Assembly (NCBI RefSeq): GCF_019654915.1 | Contig: NZ_BPET01000044.1 | Span: forward strand, 1-50,223 | DNA from: Shewanella sp. MBTL60-007 | GTDB lineage: Bacteria; Pseudomonadota; Gammaproteobacteria; Enterobacterales; Shewanellaceae | Length of the DNA: 50,223 bases | Reading direction: 5' to 3' | In this document: positions 25,825 to 34,996 of the stretch, one piece after another | Numbering within the stretch: position 1 is the stretch's first letter | How the letters are laid out: each line of letters opens with the position of its first letter | Notes under the pieces: generated by a model | Told to the model about the DNA's origin: nothing | What the model saw: only the letters and a program-made list of their open reading frames with translations | The model's database searches: none | Made by a program: the position numbers and the translations under genes

Positions 25825-28800
25825 CTACTCCTTACTTAAAGATCGGCCATAGATCAGTAGGTAGATCGCAGGGATCACAAATAGCGACAGCAGTGGTGCT
25901 GTGACCATACCGCCCACCATAGGGGCTGCAATTTTTTGCATCACCTCATTACCCGTACCGCTGCCCCACATGATAGGCAGTAATCCAAAGAAGATGGTGG
26001 CTACCGTCATCGCCTTAGGACGAATACGCATAACTGCGCCGTGAATAAGCGCTTCGCTTAAGTCGCTGCGTTTATTGAAGTCTCCAGCCAGCCTACGTTC
26101 TTTGATGCTGTTATTCAGGTAAACCTGCATCACCACGCCAAATTCGGCGGCAACACCAGCAAGGGCGATCATCCCCACAGATACGGCTACCGAGAAGTCG
26201 AAGTTCAAGAAGTAGAGTAACCAAGCGCTACCTACGAGTGAGAAAGGTAGGCTTAGCATAATTACCGACGCTTGGATAAATGAGCTAAAGGTCATCATGA
26301 GTAACATGAAGATAACCGCTAACATTAACGGCACAACCAGCTGCATCTTGGCTTCTACCCGCTGCATATACTCATATTGACCAGCAAAACTATAGCTGTA
26401 GCGTGGTGGCAAGGTGATCTGCTCGTCTAGTGCCGCCCTTGCTGTAGTGATGTATTCACCTATAGAGATATCTTTCAAATCGACAAAAACCCAGCTGATT
26501 AAACGGCCGTTTTCACTGGCAAGCATAGGTGCACCATCACTGATGGTGATACTGGCAAGGTTACCTAAGGGTAGATATTTCCCCGTCTTTGTTAGTACAG
26601 GTAGATCTTCCAGCTTTTCGATACTGTCGCGAAGCTCCCTTGGGTAGCGGATATTGATCGGGTAGCGTTCTTGGCCTTGAATCGACTGTCCCACCTGCAT
26701 GCCGCCAATTGCCATCTGCACCACGTCTTGAATATCTTTAAGGGTCATTCCATACCGAGCGGCATTTTTAAGATTGGGCTCAATATCGATATAACGACCA
26801 CCACTGGTGCGCTGGGCAAAGGCCGAAGCCGTGCCGGGTAGTTTACTGACCACGGCTTCGATCTCTGTGCCTATTCGCTGCAACTCATCGATGTCGGCGC
26901 CGGAGATCTTTATACCCACAGGGGTTCTTACCCCTGTAGAGAGCATGTCGATACGGGTCTTAATCGGTTGCACCCAAGCATTGGTGATACCCGGTACTTT
27001 GACGGTTCTTTGTAGCTCCGCGATAATGTCTTCTAGCGTCATCCCTTCACGCCAAGTGTCCCTAGGGTTAAGCATGATGGTGGTCTCTAACATAGTTAGA
27101 GGCGCCGGATCTGTAGCTGTCATTGCTCGGCCGACCTTACCAAAGACCCGCTTCACTTCAGGTATGGTTTTTATCAACCTATCAGTTTGTTGCAAGATTT
27201 CCGCAGCTTTACCTGCACTGACACTCGGTAGGGTGGTCGGCATGTAGAGTAGGTCACCCTCTTCAAGCTCTGGCATAAACTCGCTGCCCATCTTGGTCAT
27301 AGGATAAATAGCACTTGCGAGGGTAATGATTGCGAGCAAGATAGTGACTTTTGGAAAACGTAATACCAAGCGCAACGTAGGCTCGTAAATCGCAATTAAG
27401 AAGCGGCTAATGGGGTTCTTACGTTCATCGGGGATCTTACCGCGAACGAAGTAACCCATTAACACAGGTATCAGGGTGATTGCTAATATTGCACTCGCCG
27501 CCATGGCAAAGGTCTTGGTATAGGCTAGCGGATGGAATAGTCGCCCCTCTTGCGCCTCTAGGGCAAAAACAGGCACGAAGCTTAGGGTGATGATCAGCAA
27601 ACTGAAAAACAGTGCCGGACCCACCTCAACTGATGCTTTACGTACTAGCTCCCAGTGCGCCTCTCCCGTAGGTGTGGCACCGTTATGCTGTTCTCGATAG
27701 TGCTCTAAGTGTTTGTGGGTGTTTTCCACCATCACGATAGCGGCATCTACCACGGCACCAATAGCGATGGCGATACCACCTAAGCTCATGATATTGGCAT
27801 TGACGCCAATCATGTTCATCACGATAAAGCTGATTAGAATCGAGATCGGCAGTGAGATTATCGCAACTAATGTCGAGCGAGCATGAAGCAGGAAGATCAG
27901 GCAGATCACCGCGACGACAAGCATCTCCTCAAGTACCTTGTGCTTGAGGTTGTCTACCGAATTGAGAATGAGCTCTGAGCGATCGTAAGTGATCACTAAC
28001 TCAACGCCATCGGGTAGGCCGTTTTCTATCTCTTTGAGTTTGTCTTTAACATTATTGATGGTCGCAAGGGCGTTCTCACCGTAGCGCATCACCACGATAC
28101 CGCCGACCACTTCGCCTTCACCATTTAGTTCGGCAATACCGCGACGTGCGGCAGGGCCAGTACGCAGCTGAGCCACATCTTTCATCAATACCGGGGTGCC
28201 TGATTCAGACACGATGCCTAACGGGATCTCCTCAAAGTCGGCCAAGGTTTGCCGATACCCCGTAGAGGTGATCATATACTCGGCTTCGGCCATCTCGATC
28301 ACCGAGCCACCAGTAGAGCTGTTGGAGTTATCTAAGGCATTCTTCACTGTCATCAAATCAATCTGATACAGCGCCAGCTTATGGGGATCGACGATGATCT
28401 GATAGGACTGCTCCATACCACCAATGGTGGCGACTTCTGACACTCCTTCAACGCTTTGCAGTTCCAGTTTTAGAAACCAGTCCTGTAACGAGCGCAATTG
28501 AGCTAAGTCATGCTTACCCTTACGGTCGACTAGGGCATACTGGAACACCCAGCCCACCCCTGATGCATCTGGCCCTAAGGTTGGCGTGACACTGTCGGGT
28601 AGTTGTCCCTGAGTCTGGGAAAGGTATTCTAAAACCCGTGAGCGTGCCCAATAGATGTCAGTGCCATCTTCAAAAATGATATAGACATAGGAGTCACCGA
28701 ACATGGAGAAACCGCGTACGGTTTGCGCCCCCGGTACTGCTAGCATGGCAGTGGATAACGGATAGGTTATCTGATCTTCTACCAATTGCGGCGCTTGTCC

Positions 28801-28962
28801 CGGATAGGAGGTTTTAACAATGACTTGTACATCTGACAAGTCAGGTAGTGCATCTAGTGGTGTCATACGCATCGCTTGATAGCCGATTAAGGCGATCACA
28901 GCTGTAAGCACTAACACCATCGCTCGTTGTTTAATCGAGGCGCTGATAATTTTTTCTAGCAT
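25825..28962 (-). CDS. cusA: Heavy-metal RND efflux pump, CusA-like
   Basis: This 1045-residue inner-membrane RND transporter starts at the ATG at 28962 with a GGAGA site; a longer frame to 29034 would overlap cusB. It opens with MLEKIISASIKQRA and MTPLDALPDLSDVQVI, shows twelve helices in two halves, and in helix 4 carries AIAIGAVVDAAIVMVENTHKH, closer to the Cu/Ag pump CusA than to the DFGxxVDGxV signature of Zn/Co pumps. The periplasmic part includes PVGIKISG. Copper or silver export is therefore the best inference. It lies 13 bases after cusB. No outer-membrane factor is encoded nearby. Confidence 0.93.
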   Translation of the reverse strand: MLEKIISASIKQRAMVLVLTAVIALIGYQAMRMTPLDALPDLSDVQVIVKTSYPGQAPQLVEDQITYPLSTAMLAVPGAQTVRGFSMFGDSYVYIIFEDGTDIYWARSRVLEYLSQTQGQLPDSVTPTLGPDASGVGWVFQYALVDRKGKHDLAQLRSLQDWFLKLELQSVEGVSEVATIGGMEQSYQIIVDPHKLALYQIDLMTVKNALDNSNSSTGGSVIEMAEAEYMITSTGYRQTLADFEEIPLGIVSESGTPVLMKDVAQLRTGPAARRGIAELNGEGEVVGGIVVMRYGENALATINNVKDKLKEIENGLPDGVELVITYDRSELILNSVDNLKHKVLEEMLVVAVICLIFLLHARSTLVAIISLPISILISFIVMNMIGVNANIMSLGGIAIAIGAVVDAAIVMVENTHKHLEHYREQHNGATPTGEAHWELVRKASVEVGPALFFSLLIITLSFVPVFALEAQEGRLFHPLAYTKTFAMAASAILAITLIPVLMGYFVRGKIPDERKNPISRFLIAIYEPTLRLVLRFPKVTILLAIITLASAIYPMTKMGSEFMPELEEGDLLYMPTTLPSVSAGKAAEILQQTDRLIKTIPEVKRVFGKVGRAMTATDPAPLTMLETTIMLNPRDTWREGMTLEDIIAELQRTVKVPGITNAWVQPIKTRIDMLSTGVRTPVGIKISGADIDELQRIGTEIEAVVSKLPGTASAFAQRTSGGRYIDIEPNLKNAARYGMTLKDIQDVVQMAIGGMQVGQSIQGQERYPINIRYPRELRDSIEKLEDLPVLTKTGKYLPLGNLASITISDGAPMLASENGRLISWVFVDLKDISIGEYITTARAALDEQITLPPRYSYSFAGQYEYMQRVEAKMQLVVPLMLAVIFMLLMMTFSSFIQASVIMLSLPFSLVGSAWLLYFLNFDFSVAVSVGMIALAGVAAEFGVVMQVYLNNSIKERRLAGDFNKRSDLSEALIHGAVMRIRPKAMTVATIFFGLLPIMWGSGTGNEVMQKIAAPMVGGMVTAPLLSLFVIPAIYLLIYGRSLSKE

Positions 28963-28975
28963 GATCAGTCTCCGA

Positions 28976-30913
28976 TTAGTGGTTTGCGTGCGGATCGTTT
29001 GCCACGCTACTGTTTTCGCTGCTATTGCTGCCACTTAAACGCTGTAAGCTGCCTTGGATGCTGGCTTCTGAATCCAGTAAGAACTGACCGGAGACAATCA
29101 CCTTGTCGCCAACGGTTAAGCCTTCGATGATCTCGGCTTTGCCCTGAGCAATCATACCGACTTTTACCGGCACAGAAGCAAAACGGTTATCGTCACGCTG
29201 CACTACGACTCGGTTTTCGCGGCCAGTAAGAATGAGGGCTTCAGTTGGGATCGCCAGTACTTCACGTTTAGGGCCACCGAAGAGTTTCACATCGACCAAG
29301 GTACCTGGTTTAAGTAACTTGTCTGGGTTATCTAATTTGATCCGCACTCTCATTGCGCGGGATACAGGATCAAGCTCTGGGTAGATATAGTCGATTGTCG
29401 ACTCGAGATCGAAGAGCCCTTGCGCGGCTGAGGTGACTTCGACTGGGCGTCCCTGTTCGAGCCAGCTTTGTTCATTCTCAAACACATCGGCAATCACCCA
29501 CACACTGCTCAAATCAACGATTTCAAACAGGGTATCGCCAGGTTGCACATACATGCCATGACGAACAGTAAGCTTACTGATAAAGCCATCTTGCTCGGCA
29601 TAAAAGGGCACGCGGTAAATAGTCTTGCCAGTGCGCTCGAGCTGTTTGATGGTATCAGAGCTCACACCGAGTAACTCTAGGCGTAATCGCGCCTTACGCA
29701 ATAAACCTTGACCACGATCTTGATCTTGCTTTAGATAGTCTACCGCTTGCATATAATCATCTTGAGCATTGATCAGCTCTGGAGAATATAGCTCGTAGAG
29801 TAGTTGTCCCTTTTTGACGCGCTGGCCGACGTTATGCACCATCAAGGTTTCAATCCAGCCGTTGACGCGGGTGTGACTGTGGCCGATGGCGTTCTCGTTA
29901 TACTCCACCGTGCCGATGGTCTTTACTAGCTTCCATAGCGTGCCTTCGGTGACTTGTTCGCTGCGCATGCCTAAGGCTTGCTGCATACCGCCCGATACGC
30001 CAACGACGACTTCTTCACCGACGCCACCTATGGTGACTTTCTCGAGATCCATGCCGCATATCGGGCAGGATCCAGGTACATCGGAAACAACATGTGGATG
30101 CATAGGACAGACATACTTGATGTTGCCATCATCGCTGCTCTGAACTGCAGGCGCGAGAGTTGGCTTAGGCTGGCTTAAGATCTGATCGGCCTGAGACTGC
30201 TCCGTTGAGGAGCTCGATTGAGCCGTGTGGTTATGGCCTGCGTGTTCATCAGGCAGGGATTCCTCTTCCTCCTCTTTTACCAAGAACATCTTACACTCAG
30301 GGCAGCGACCGGGTTCGTGGCTAGTCACTTCAGGGTGCATAGGGCAGTAGTAGTTTTCGATAGCCGCAACCTGAGATGAGCCTGACTGCTTATCCTCTTC
30401 TTGTTCGTCTTGTACCAAAAACATCTTACACTCAGGGCAGCGGCCAGGTTCATGGCTAGTCACCTCTGGGTGCATAGGGCAGTAGTAGTTTTCGATAGCC
30501 GCAACCTGGGATGAGCCTGACTGCTTGTCTCCTTCTTGTTCGTCTTGTACCAAAAACATCTTACACTCAGGGCAGCGGCCAGGTTCATGGCTAGTCACCT
30601 CTGGGTGCATAGGGCAGTAATAGTGATTACTGATAGCTGCATTCTGGTTTTGATGAGGCGTGGTGTCCGCTTCATCTTGAACGAGGAACATCTTGCACTT
30701 AGGGCAGCGGCCAGGCTCATGGCTGGTCACCTCTGGGTGCATAGGGCAGTAATACTCGGTTCCACGTTGATTGGACTCATGTTGATGAGTCTGTGTATGT
30801 TCTTTGTCAGCTGCCGTTGTCTGGCTAAACCCCAACTGCGGCGTTGCGACCATCACTAGACTTAAAGCGCAAACTGCAGAGCGGCGCGCTTTCTTCAGTT
30901 TTAATAAACTCAT
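28976..30913 (-). CDS. cusB: CusB-like periplasmic adaptor with five heavy-metal-binding modules
   Basis: This 645-residue adaptor has a signal peptide (about 1-30, ending GFS) and a large N-terminal extension with five CPMHP-x(12-15)-CPxC(K/G)M modules at about residues 54-78, 98-122, 143-167, 188-212 and 267-292. The first four are nearly identical and end in CKMFLV; the fifth ends in CGMDLE. A canonical RND adaptor follows, with lipoyl half GWIETLMVHNVGQRVKKGQLLYEL shown here by its key positions near 350-370, an alpha hairpin and barrel. CusB links CusA to an outer-membrane factor and hands it metal. E. coli CusB lacks these modules. Confidence 0.92.
   Translation of the reverse strand: MSLLKLKKARRSAVCALSLVMVATPQLGFSQTTAADKEHTQTHQHESNQRGTEYYCPMHPEVTSHEPGRCPKCKMFLVQDEADTTPHQNQNAAISNHYYCPMHPEVTSHEPGRCPECKMFLVQDEQEGDKQSGSSQVAAIENYYCPMHPEVTSHEPGRCPECKMFLVQDEQEEDKQSGSSQVAAIENYYCPMHPEVTSHEPGRCPECKMFLVKEEEEESLPDEHAGHNHTAQSSSSTEQSQADQILSQPKPTLAPAVQSSDDGNIKYVCPMHPHVVSDVPGSCPICGMDLEKVTIGGVGEEVVVGVSGGMQQALGMRSEQVTEGTLWKLVKTIGTVEYNENAIGHSHTRVNGWIETLMVHNVGQRVKKGQLLYELYSPELINAQDDYMQAVDYLKQDQDRGQGLLRKARLRLELLGVSSDTIKQLERTGKTIYRVPFYAEQDGFISKLTVRHGMYVQPGDTLFEIVDLSSVWVIADVFENEQSWLEQGRPVEVTSAAQGLFDLESTIDYIYPELDPVSRAMRVRIKLDNPDKLLKPGTLVDVKLFGGPKREVLAIPTEALILTGRENRVVVQRDDNRFASVPVKVGMIAQGKAEIIEGLTVGDKVIVSGQFLLDSEASIQGSLQRLSGSNSSENSSVANDPHANH
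30271..30675 (-). repeat. 135-bp tandem DNA repeat inside cusB
   Basis: The segments coding for the second to fourth metal-binding modules repeat with a 135-bp period (45 residues), with nearly identical DNA including the linker KQSGSSQVAAIEN. The high nucleotide identity, including linkers, points to recent duplication and makes copy number likely to vary. Confidence 0.8.
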
Positions 30914-30937
30914 AATGCCTTATCTCCACCCTAGATA

Positions 30938-31552
30938 TTAGTGATGCTTGTGAGCAGATTTAGCGGCCTTGTCGCCAGCAGCGATAGGTTCTAGATCCAT
31001 TCCACACTTAGGGCAGCTATCGCCTGCTTGACCTGTAATAGCTGGGTTCATCGGGCATGCATGGGTATGCTTGCTCATATGTTTGTGGTGCTTGTTAGCT
31101 TTATTAGGGCACGACTCTTTATTGGGGCAAGAGTCACAGTTTTTAGCGTTATCGGTTTTAGCGATAGGTTCTAAGTCCATGCCGCATTTAGGGCAGCTGT
31201 CGCCTGCTTTGCCTGTAATAGCTGGGTTCATAGGGCATGCATGGGTATGCTTGCTCATATGCTGGTGGTGCTTGTTAGCTTTATGAGGGCACGACTCTTT
31301 ATTAGGGCAAGAGTCACAGTTTTTGCCATGGCCTTTAGCCGCAGTTTTAGTTGCTTCTAAGTCCATGCCGCACTTAGGACAAGAATCACCTTTAACACCA
31401 GTTACTTCAGGATGCATAGGGCATGCATAATCTTGGCTTTGTACAGCATGTTGGTTTTTATGGGCACCATGATGGTGCTCGTTTGCAGATGCTGTACCCG
31501 TCCAAGACAGAAGTAATAGGGCTGATAAGGCTAAACTTATAAGGGTTTTCAT
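30938..31552 (-). CDS. Secreted His/Cys-rich protein with three heavy-metal-binding modules
   Basis: This 204-residue protein has a signal peptide (MKTLISLALSALLLLSW..TASA) and three CPM(H/N)P...CPKCGMDLE modules. Between them lies a separate Cys/His-rich segment with CDSCPNKESCP and HKHMSKHTHACP. A unit of 60 residues repeats twice with 180-bp DNA periodicity (offsets seen at 31021 and 31201). It begins the likely transcript and ends 24 bases before cusB. A periplasmic copper or silver buffer or chaperone that takes the place of CusF is a reasonable inference; no characterised homolog is recognised. Confidence 0.85.
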   Translation of the reverse strand: MKTLISLALSALLLLSWTGTASANEHHHGAHKNQHAVQSQDYACPMHPEVTGVKGDSCPKCGMDLEATKTAAKGHGKNCDSCPNKESCPHKANKHHQHMSKHTHACPMNPAITGKAGDSCPKCGMDLEPIAKTDNAKNCDSCPNKESCPNKANKHHKHMSKHTHACPMNPAITGQAGDSCPKCGMDLEPIAAGDKAAKSAHKHH

Positions 31553-31695
31553 AACTCAACTCCATCGTATAGATGGCCGAATGCCTGTGCTTAATTTGAG
31601 CAGCAGAACAATTAACGGCTTAAATAATTGCTGATTAAGATTAATTTGTTTTCTTTTTTACAAAGAGATATTCGCATAGGGCACAGGCCCATGGG

Positions 31696-32112
31696 TTATG
31701 CGATTGGAGGTCTTAAATCTTGTGGCAATGAAATAGAGTGGAAATGAGGCATAGGAGTGGCCAATGCAATATCGGAAGTGTTGAAACCTGGCCAAGGTGA
31801 CACACTAAACAGGGTACCTGTTACTGAAATAACCAAACAGTGATTGCAGTCACTCTGGCATGATCCGTTGCCGTTGCAACAATGCTGAGAATTGCCGGGA
31901 AGCATTTGCATTTTCTCCTCAGAATCGCAGCAATGAGTGTCTTCATCCATCTGAACTTGGTGACATCCAGTTCCCGCTTGCATACTCATCATCTGCATTT
32001 CATCAGCCATCGCACTTGGTACCATCTGCGATCCATTAGATAGCACTAGCTGGCTCAACAATGCGAGCAGCGTAAATGCTAATAATGTATGACGACGGAT
32101 TATGCTAAACAT
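31696..32112 (-). CDS. Small exported Cys-rich protein, probable metal-related
   Basis: This 138-residue protein has an N-terminal signal-like helix (LLAFTLLALLSQLVL) and a middle rich in Met, Cys and His: MADEMQMMSMQAGTGCH, HCCDSEEKMQM and QHCCNGNGSCQSDCNHC. The C-terminus ends PPIA. The Cys/His/Met content and place just upstream of the metal-binding genes suggest copper handling, in the manner of DUF2946/CopL-like small proteins, but no family is firmly recognised. A separate promoter is possible as 143 bases separate it from the next gene. Confidence 0.7.
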   Translation of the reverse strand: MFSIIRRHTLLAFTLLALLSQLVLSNGSQMVPSAMADEMQMMSMQAGTGCHQVQMDEDTHCCDSEEKMQMLPGNSQHCCNGNGSCQSDCNHCLVISVTGTLFSVSPWPGFNTSDIALATPMPHFHSISLPQDLRPPIA

Positions 32113-32229
32113 GATGTATCCAGATAATAAGCTGCGACTAGTCTACCATAGGAATTAAGCGGCACATTGATAAAGTTCACAAATTTACCTGCTCAATGTG
32201 CCCTATCTTATAGATTAAAGACTAATATC

Positions 32230-32649
32230 TTACTGTTTTGATAGTAGTAATTTTGCCATCAATTGTCCATGTGTCATCAGGCTAACCTGTTTTTCACTGC
32301 CCATACCGTCATTGAGCTTAATGGTTGGATTATCGATGAACTGATAGGCATCCTCTTCAGACAAAATGCTCGGTGTGAACGCCTTATAGTTGGCTGCAGT
32401 TTCAAGGTCTATATAGAGATAGAGCGGCTCAGATTTTACCCAGTTCGAATCTTCCGCGTTGGTTTCGAATAGATCACGGTACTGTACCTCAATCAAATTT
32501 TGTCCTTGATCTAATTCTAGATAACGACTGTCAACGTTACTTAATCCGTTAACGGCTAAAACTTCAATTGATTCAGGAAAAGCTACTGACGCAGCTTGAG
32601 AAGTGAAGCTAGCGATTGATAATGCGATTACGCTGATAAACTTTTTCAT
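32230..32649 (-). CDS. DUF2057 (YccT-like) exported protein
   Basis: This 139-residue protein starts at the ATG at 32649 with a GGAG site. It has a signal peptide (MKKFISVIALSIASFTSQAAS) and a domain beginning VAFPESIEVLAVNG with LELDQGQNLIEVQYRDLFE, characteristic of DUF2057. E. coli YccT has been tied to curli control. Acidic surface with few cysteines shows no metal-binding pattern, so its presence among copper genes may be coincidental. It has about 117 bases to the downstream gene. Confidence 0.85.
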   Translation of the reverse strand: MKKFISVIALSIASFTSQAASVAFPESIEVLAVNGLSNVDSRYLELDQGQNLIEVQYRDLFETNAEDSNWVKSEPLYLYIDLETAANYKAFTPSILSEEDAYQFIDNPTIKLNDGMGSEKQVSLMTHGQLMAKLLLSKQ

Positions 32650-32883
32650 AATAAACTCCAAACAAAGTTAGATAATGAATATAGCGGTCAGTTTTCGGGC
32701 AAAGGTTGATAGGCAAGGTTCTAGCTTCCTACTACCGTTTAAGCCCCTTCAAAACAGCTTGAGACTGATCGCCTCGCCTACTATCAACATTGGATTGATA
32801 GCTAAAGGCGCAGATTGCTTAAATTGTTGTAACTGACTTCTTGTGCCGTATTGAGTTAGCTAAAGAAGCCGTTAAATATGAGG

Positions 32884-33324
32884 TTAAGCGTGCAAACCAA
32901 TGGGAGGGGGATTGAGCGATGAGAGTTCAGCGGTCTGTAAAGACCAGAAAGCCGTTTGTAGGCTTGCCATTGAACTTGGAGCGATAAGTATTAATTGCGC
33001 TTGCTCCACAATACCAGGCGCAGAGACACTGCTGGATGCGCAGTCATTTGCACCCAACATCTTACATAGCGCGTCGCAGTCGATGTTAGCTAAGTTTAAA
33101 TTGGGCATCTTAGATGCGCAGTTCATTTGAGAGTCTGTTACTAAGGACGCGATTAAGGTATTAGCGTCTAGGGACTCGATTTGTGTTTGAGAGACTTGAG
33201 ACTCGATATGTTGAGATGCGTGTGAACTGGCATGCAAAAATTTAGGCATAGCCATCGCAGGAGACAGAATAAACTGTCCAATCAATGCGATAAAAAATGC
33301 TAAAAAGGTAATTTGCTTACGCAT
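32884..33324 (-). CDS. Small exported protein of unknown function
   Basis: The 146-residue frame from the ATG at 33324 (AAGG site six bases upstream) has a signal peptide (ITFLAFFIALIGQFILSPAMA). The mature part contains NCASKMPNLNLANIDCDALCKMLGANDC, shown by cysteines near 90-117, and ends NPPPIGLHA. The four cysteines and the PPxG(L)xA ending recall the 138-residue protein two genes downstream, suggesting a shared ancestor. A role in metal response is guessed from neighbours only. Confidence 0.65.
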   Translation of the reverse strand: MRKQITFLAFFIALIGQFILSPAMAMPKFLHASSHASQHIESQVSQTQIESLDANTLIASLVTDSQMNCASKMPNLNLANIDCDALCKMLGANDCASSSVSAPGIVEQAQLILIAPSSMASLQTAFWSLQTAELSSLNPPPIGLHA

Positions 33325-33712
33325 GCCTAACCTTAGGTTATGTAACAAAGTGGATATAATTAACTAGACCTGCGCTTTGTCGGAAAAGTTGCAAAAATCA
33401 TAAAATTTTTGATTTTAGGCCTGTTACCCATCTCACTTTTACATCTAAAAGAATTTCAAATTAAATACCTTAAATCAGTCTAATATCAGGTTGGTAACCT
33501 ATTAACCTTGCGATAATCAATGCTTTAGCGTAGCTTTAGTGATGGTGCATATAACATGGATAGACCTTGGCGCCAAAGACAGATTTGGAGCCATGTCTCA
33601 TTTTGCACTTTTAGTTCCAGATCAATGACTAGGATCTAGTTTATAATGATCAAATAAATAGAGATGAAGTTAACTTACATCGATATAAAAATTAAATACT
33701 TGGAGATGAGTG
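33325..33712. other. Divergent intergenic region upstream of cymA
   Basis: No gene is seen. A perfect 10-bp palindrome TTGGCGCCAA lies at 33567-33576 inside an AT-rich region. A good -10 hexamer TATAAT (33642-33647) lies 66 bases upstream of the cymA ATG, without a matching -35, which would fit an activator-dependent promoter. No convincing CRP or FNR full site was found. Confidence 0.4.
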
Positions 33713-34276
33713 ATGAACTGGCGAGCACTATTTAAACCTAGCGCAAAATTTTCGATTCTGGCATTGCTGATTATCGGTGTCGTTGTCGGTGTTGTTGGCT
33801 ACTTTGCTACACAACAAACTTTACACGCAACGAGTACAGATGAGTTCTGTATGAGCTGTCACAGCAACCACTCATTAAAAGATGAAGTGCTTGCATCTGC
33901 TCACGGCGGTGGTAGCGCGGGTATCACGGTACAATGTCAAGATTGTCACCTTCCACACAACCCAGTTAAGTACCTAGTTAAGAAGATCATCGTATCTAAA
34001 GATCTATACGGTTACCTAACTATCGACGGTTTCAACACTCAAGAGTGGTTGGATGAAAACCGTAAAGAGCAAGCCGATCTAGCACTTAAGTATTTCAAAG
34101 GCAATGACTCTGCTAACTGTCAGCACTGTCACACTCGTATCTACGAGAACCAGCCTGAAACTATGAAGAAGATGGCGAAGAGAATGCACGCTAACAACTT
34201 CAAGAAAGAAGAAGACAAGCGTAAGACTTGTGTAGATTGTCACAAAGGTGTTGCTCACGTTTATCCTAAGGGATAA
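33713..34276 (+). CDS. cymA: Tetraheme quinol dehydrogenase CymA (NapC/NirT family)
   Basis: This 187-residue cytochrome anchors to the inner membrane by one N-terminal helix (about 12-32) and exposes four c-type hemes in the periplasm: CMSCH 46-50, CQDCH 75-79, CQHCH 136-140 and CVDCH 173-177. CymA takes electrons from menaquinol and passes them to fumarate, nitrate, nitrite, DMSO and metal-reducing systems in Shewanella. The near-complete match to remembered S. oneidensis CymA, including MNWRALFKPSAK and the VYPKG end, supports the name and the genus. A GGAG site precedes the ATG. It stands as a single-gene unit with its own terminator, and the menaquinone genes lie 8 kb away. Confidence 0.97.
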   Translation: MNWRALFKPSAKFSILALLIIGVVVGVVGYFATQQTLHATSTDEFCMSCHSNHSLKDEVLASAHGGGSAGITVQCQDCHLPHNPVKYLVKKIIVSKDLYGYLTIDGFNTQEWLDENRKEQADLALKYFKGNDSANCQHCHTRIYENQPETMKKMAKRMHANNFKKEEDKRKTCVDCHKGVAHVYPKG

Positions 34277-34339
34277 TGCTCAGTCATAAGCCTAGCCACT
34301 GAGTGAACCAAGCTGTTTTAAGCAGCAAGTTAAATCGCT

Positions 34340-34370
34340 AAAAGCCCCTTAATTGGGGCTTTTTTGTTTT
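34340..34370 (+). terminator. Terminator of cymA
   Basis: AAAAGCCCC-TTAATT-GGGGCTTTT followed by a T-rich tract lies 64 bases past the cymA stop. Confidence 0.88.
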
Positions 34371-34411
34371 TAAGAGTCGGGAAGTAAAGGAAGGTCCTAG
34401 GAAAAGCTGAG

Positions 34412-34924
34412 AAAGGTTCTAGGTTCTAGGGGAAAGCTAAGACGGAAAAGCTGGATAAAGCCGGATAGGGCTAAGACGGAAAAGCTGGATAAAGTCGGAT
34501 AGGGCTAAGACGGTAGAGCCGGAAAAGCCAGCTCTGTGTTGTAGGTCGGGCTTTAGCCCGTCAGTCTTTTGCTCTTCCTAGCAGGGCGTAGCCCGCTCTC
34601 GCAGCGAAGCGTCCTAGGATCTTAAAGCTAAGACGAACGGCCTGAGGAACGTGACTGCGTCACTTACGGAAAAGCTAGGAAAGGCTCTAGGCTCTAGGGG
34701 AAAGCTAAGACGGAAAAGCTGGATAAAGTCGGATAGGGCTAAGACGGAAAAGCTGGATAAAGTCGGATAGGGCTAAGACGGAAAAGCTGGATAAAGTCGG
34801 ATAGGGCTAAGACGGTAGAGCCGGAAAAGCCAGCTCTGTGTTGTAGGTCGGGCTTTAGCCCGTCAGTCTTTTGCTCTTCCTAGCAGGGCGTAGCCCGCTC
34901 TCGCAGCGAAGCGTCCTAGGATCT
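34412..34924. repeat. 34-bp tandem units plus a 119-bp direct duplication with REP-like hairpin
   Basis: A 34-bp unit starting GCTAAGACGGAAAAGCTGG is present twice at 34436-34503 and three times at 34704-34805, head to tail with no spacers. Each array is followed by the same 119-bp block (34504-34622 and 34806-34924, offset 302). The block contains GTAGGTCGGGCTTTAGCCCG, a hairpin like known REP elements, and a second hairpin around AGGGCGTAGCCC. Short heptamer copies (GGTTCTA) precede the first array. No ORF spans the region. This is a complex duplicated intergenic repeat. Confidence 0.8.
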
Positions 34925-34996
34925 CGATCCTATGAAATGAACAAATAAAAGGCAAAACAGCTGATACTGTTTTGCCTGTGTTTTTTTAGACTTTTG

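Noticed and set aside
34436..34805. Possible CRISPR array
   Set aside because: The 34-bp units are joined head to tail without unique spacers, and no cas genes are present.
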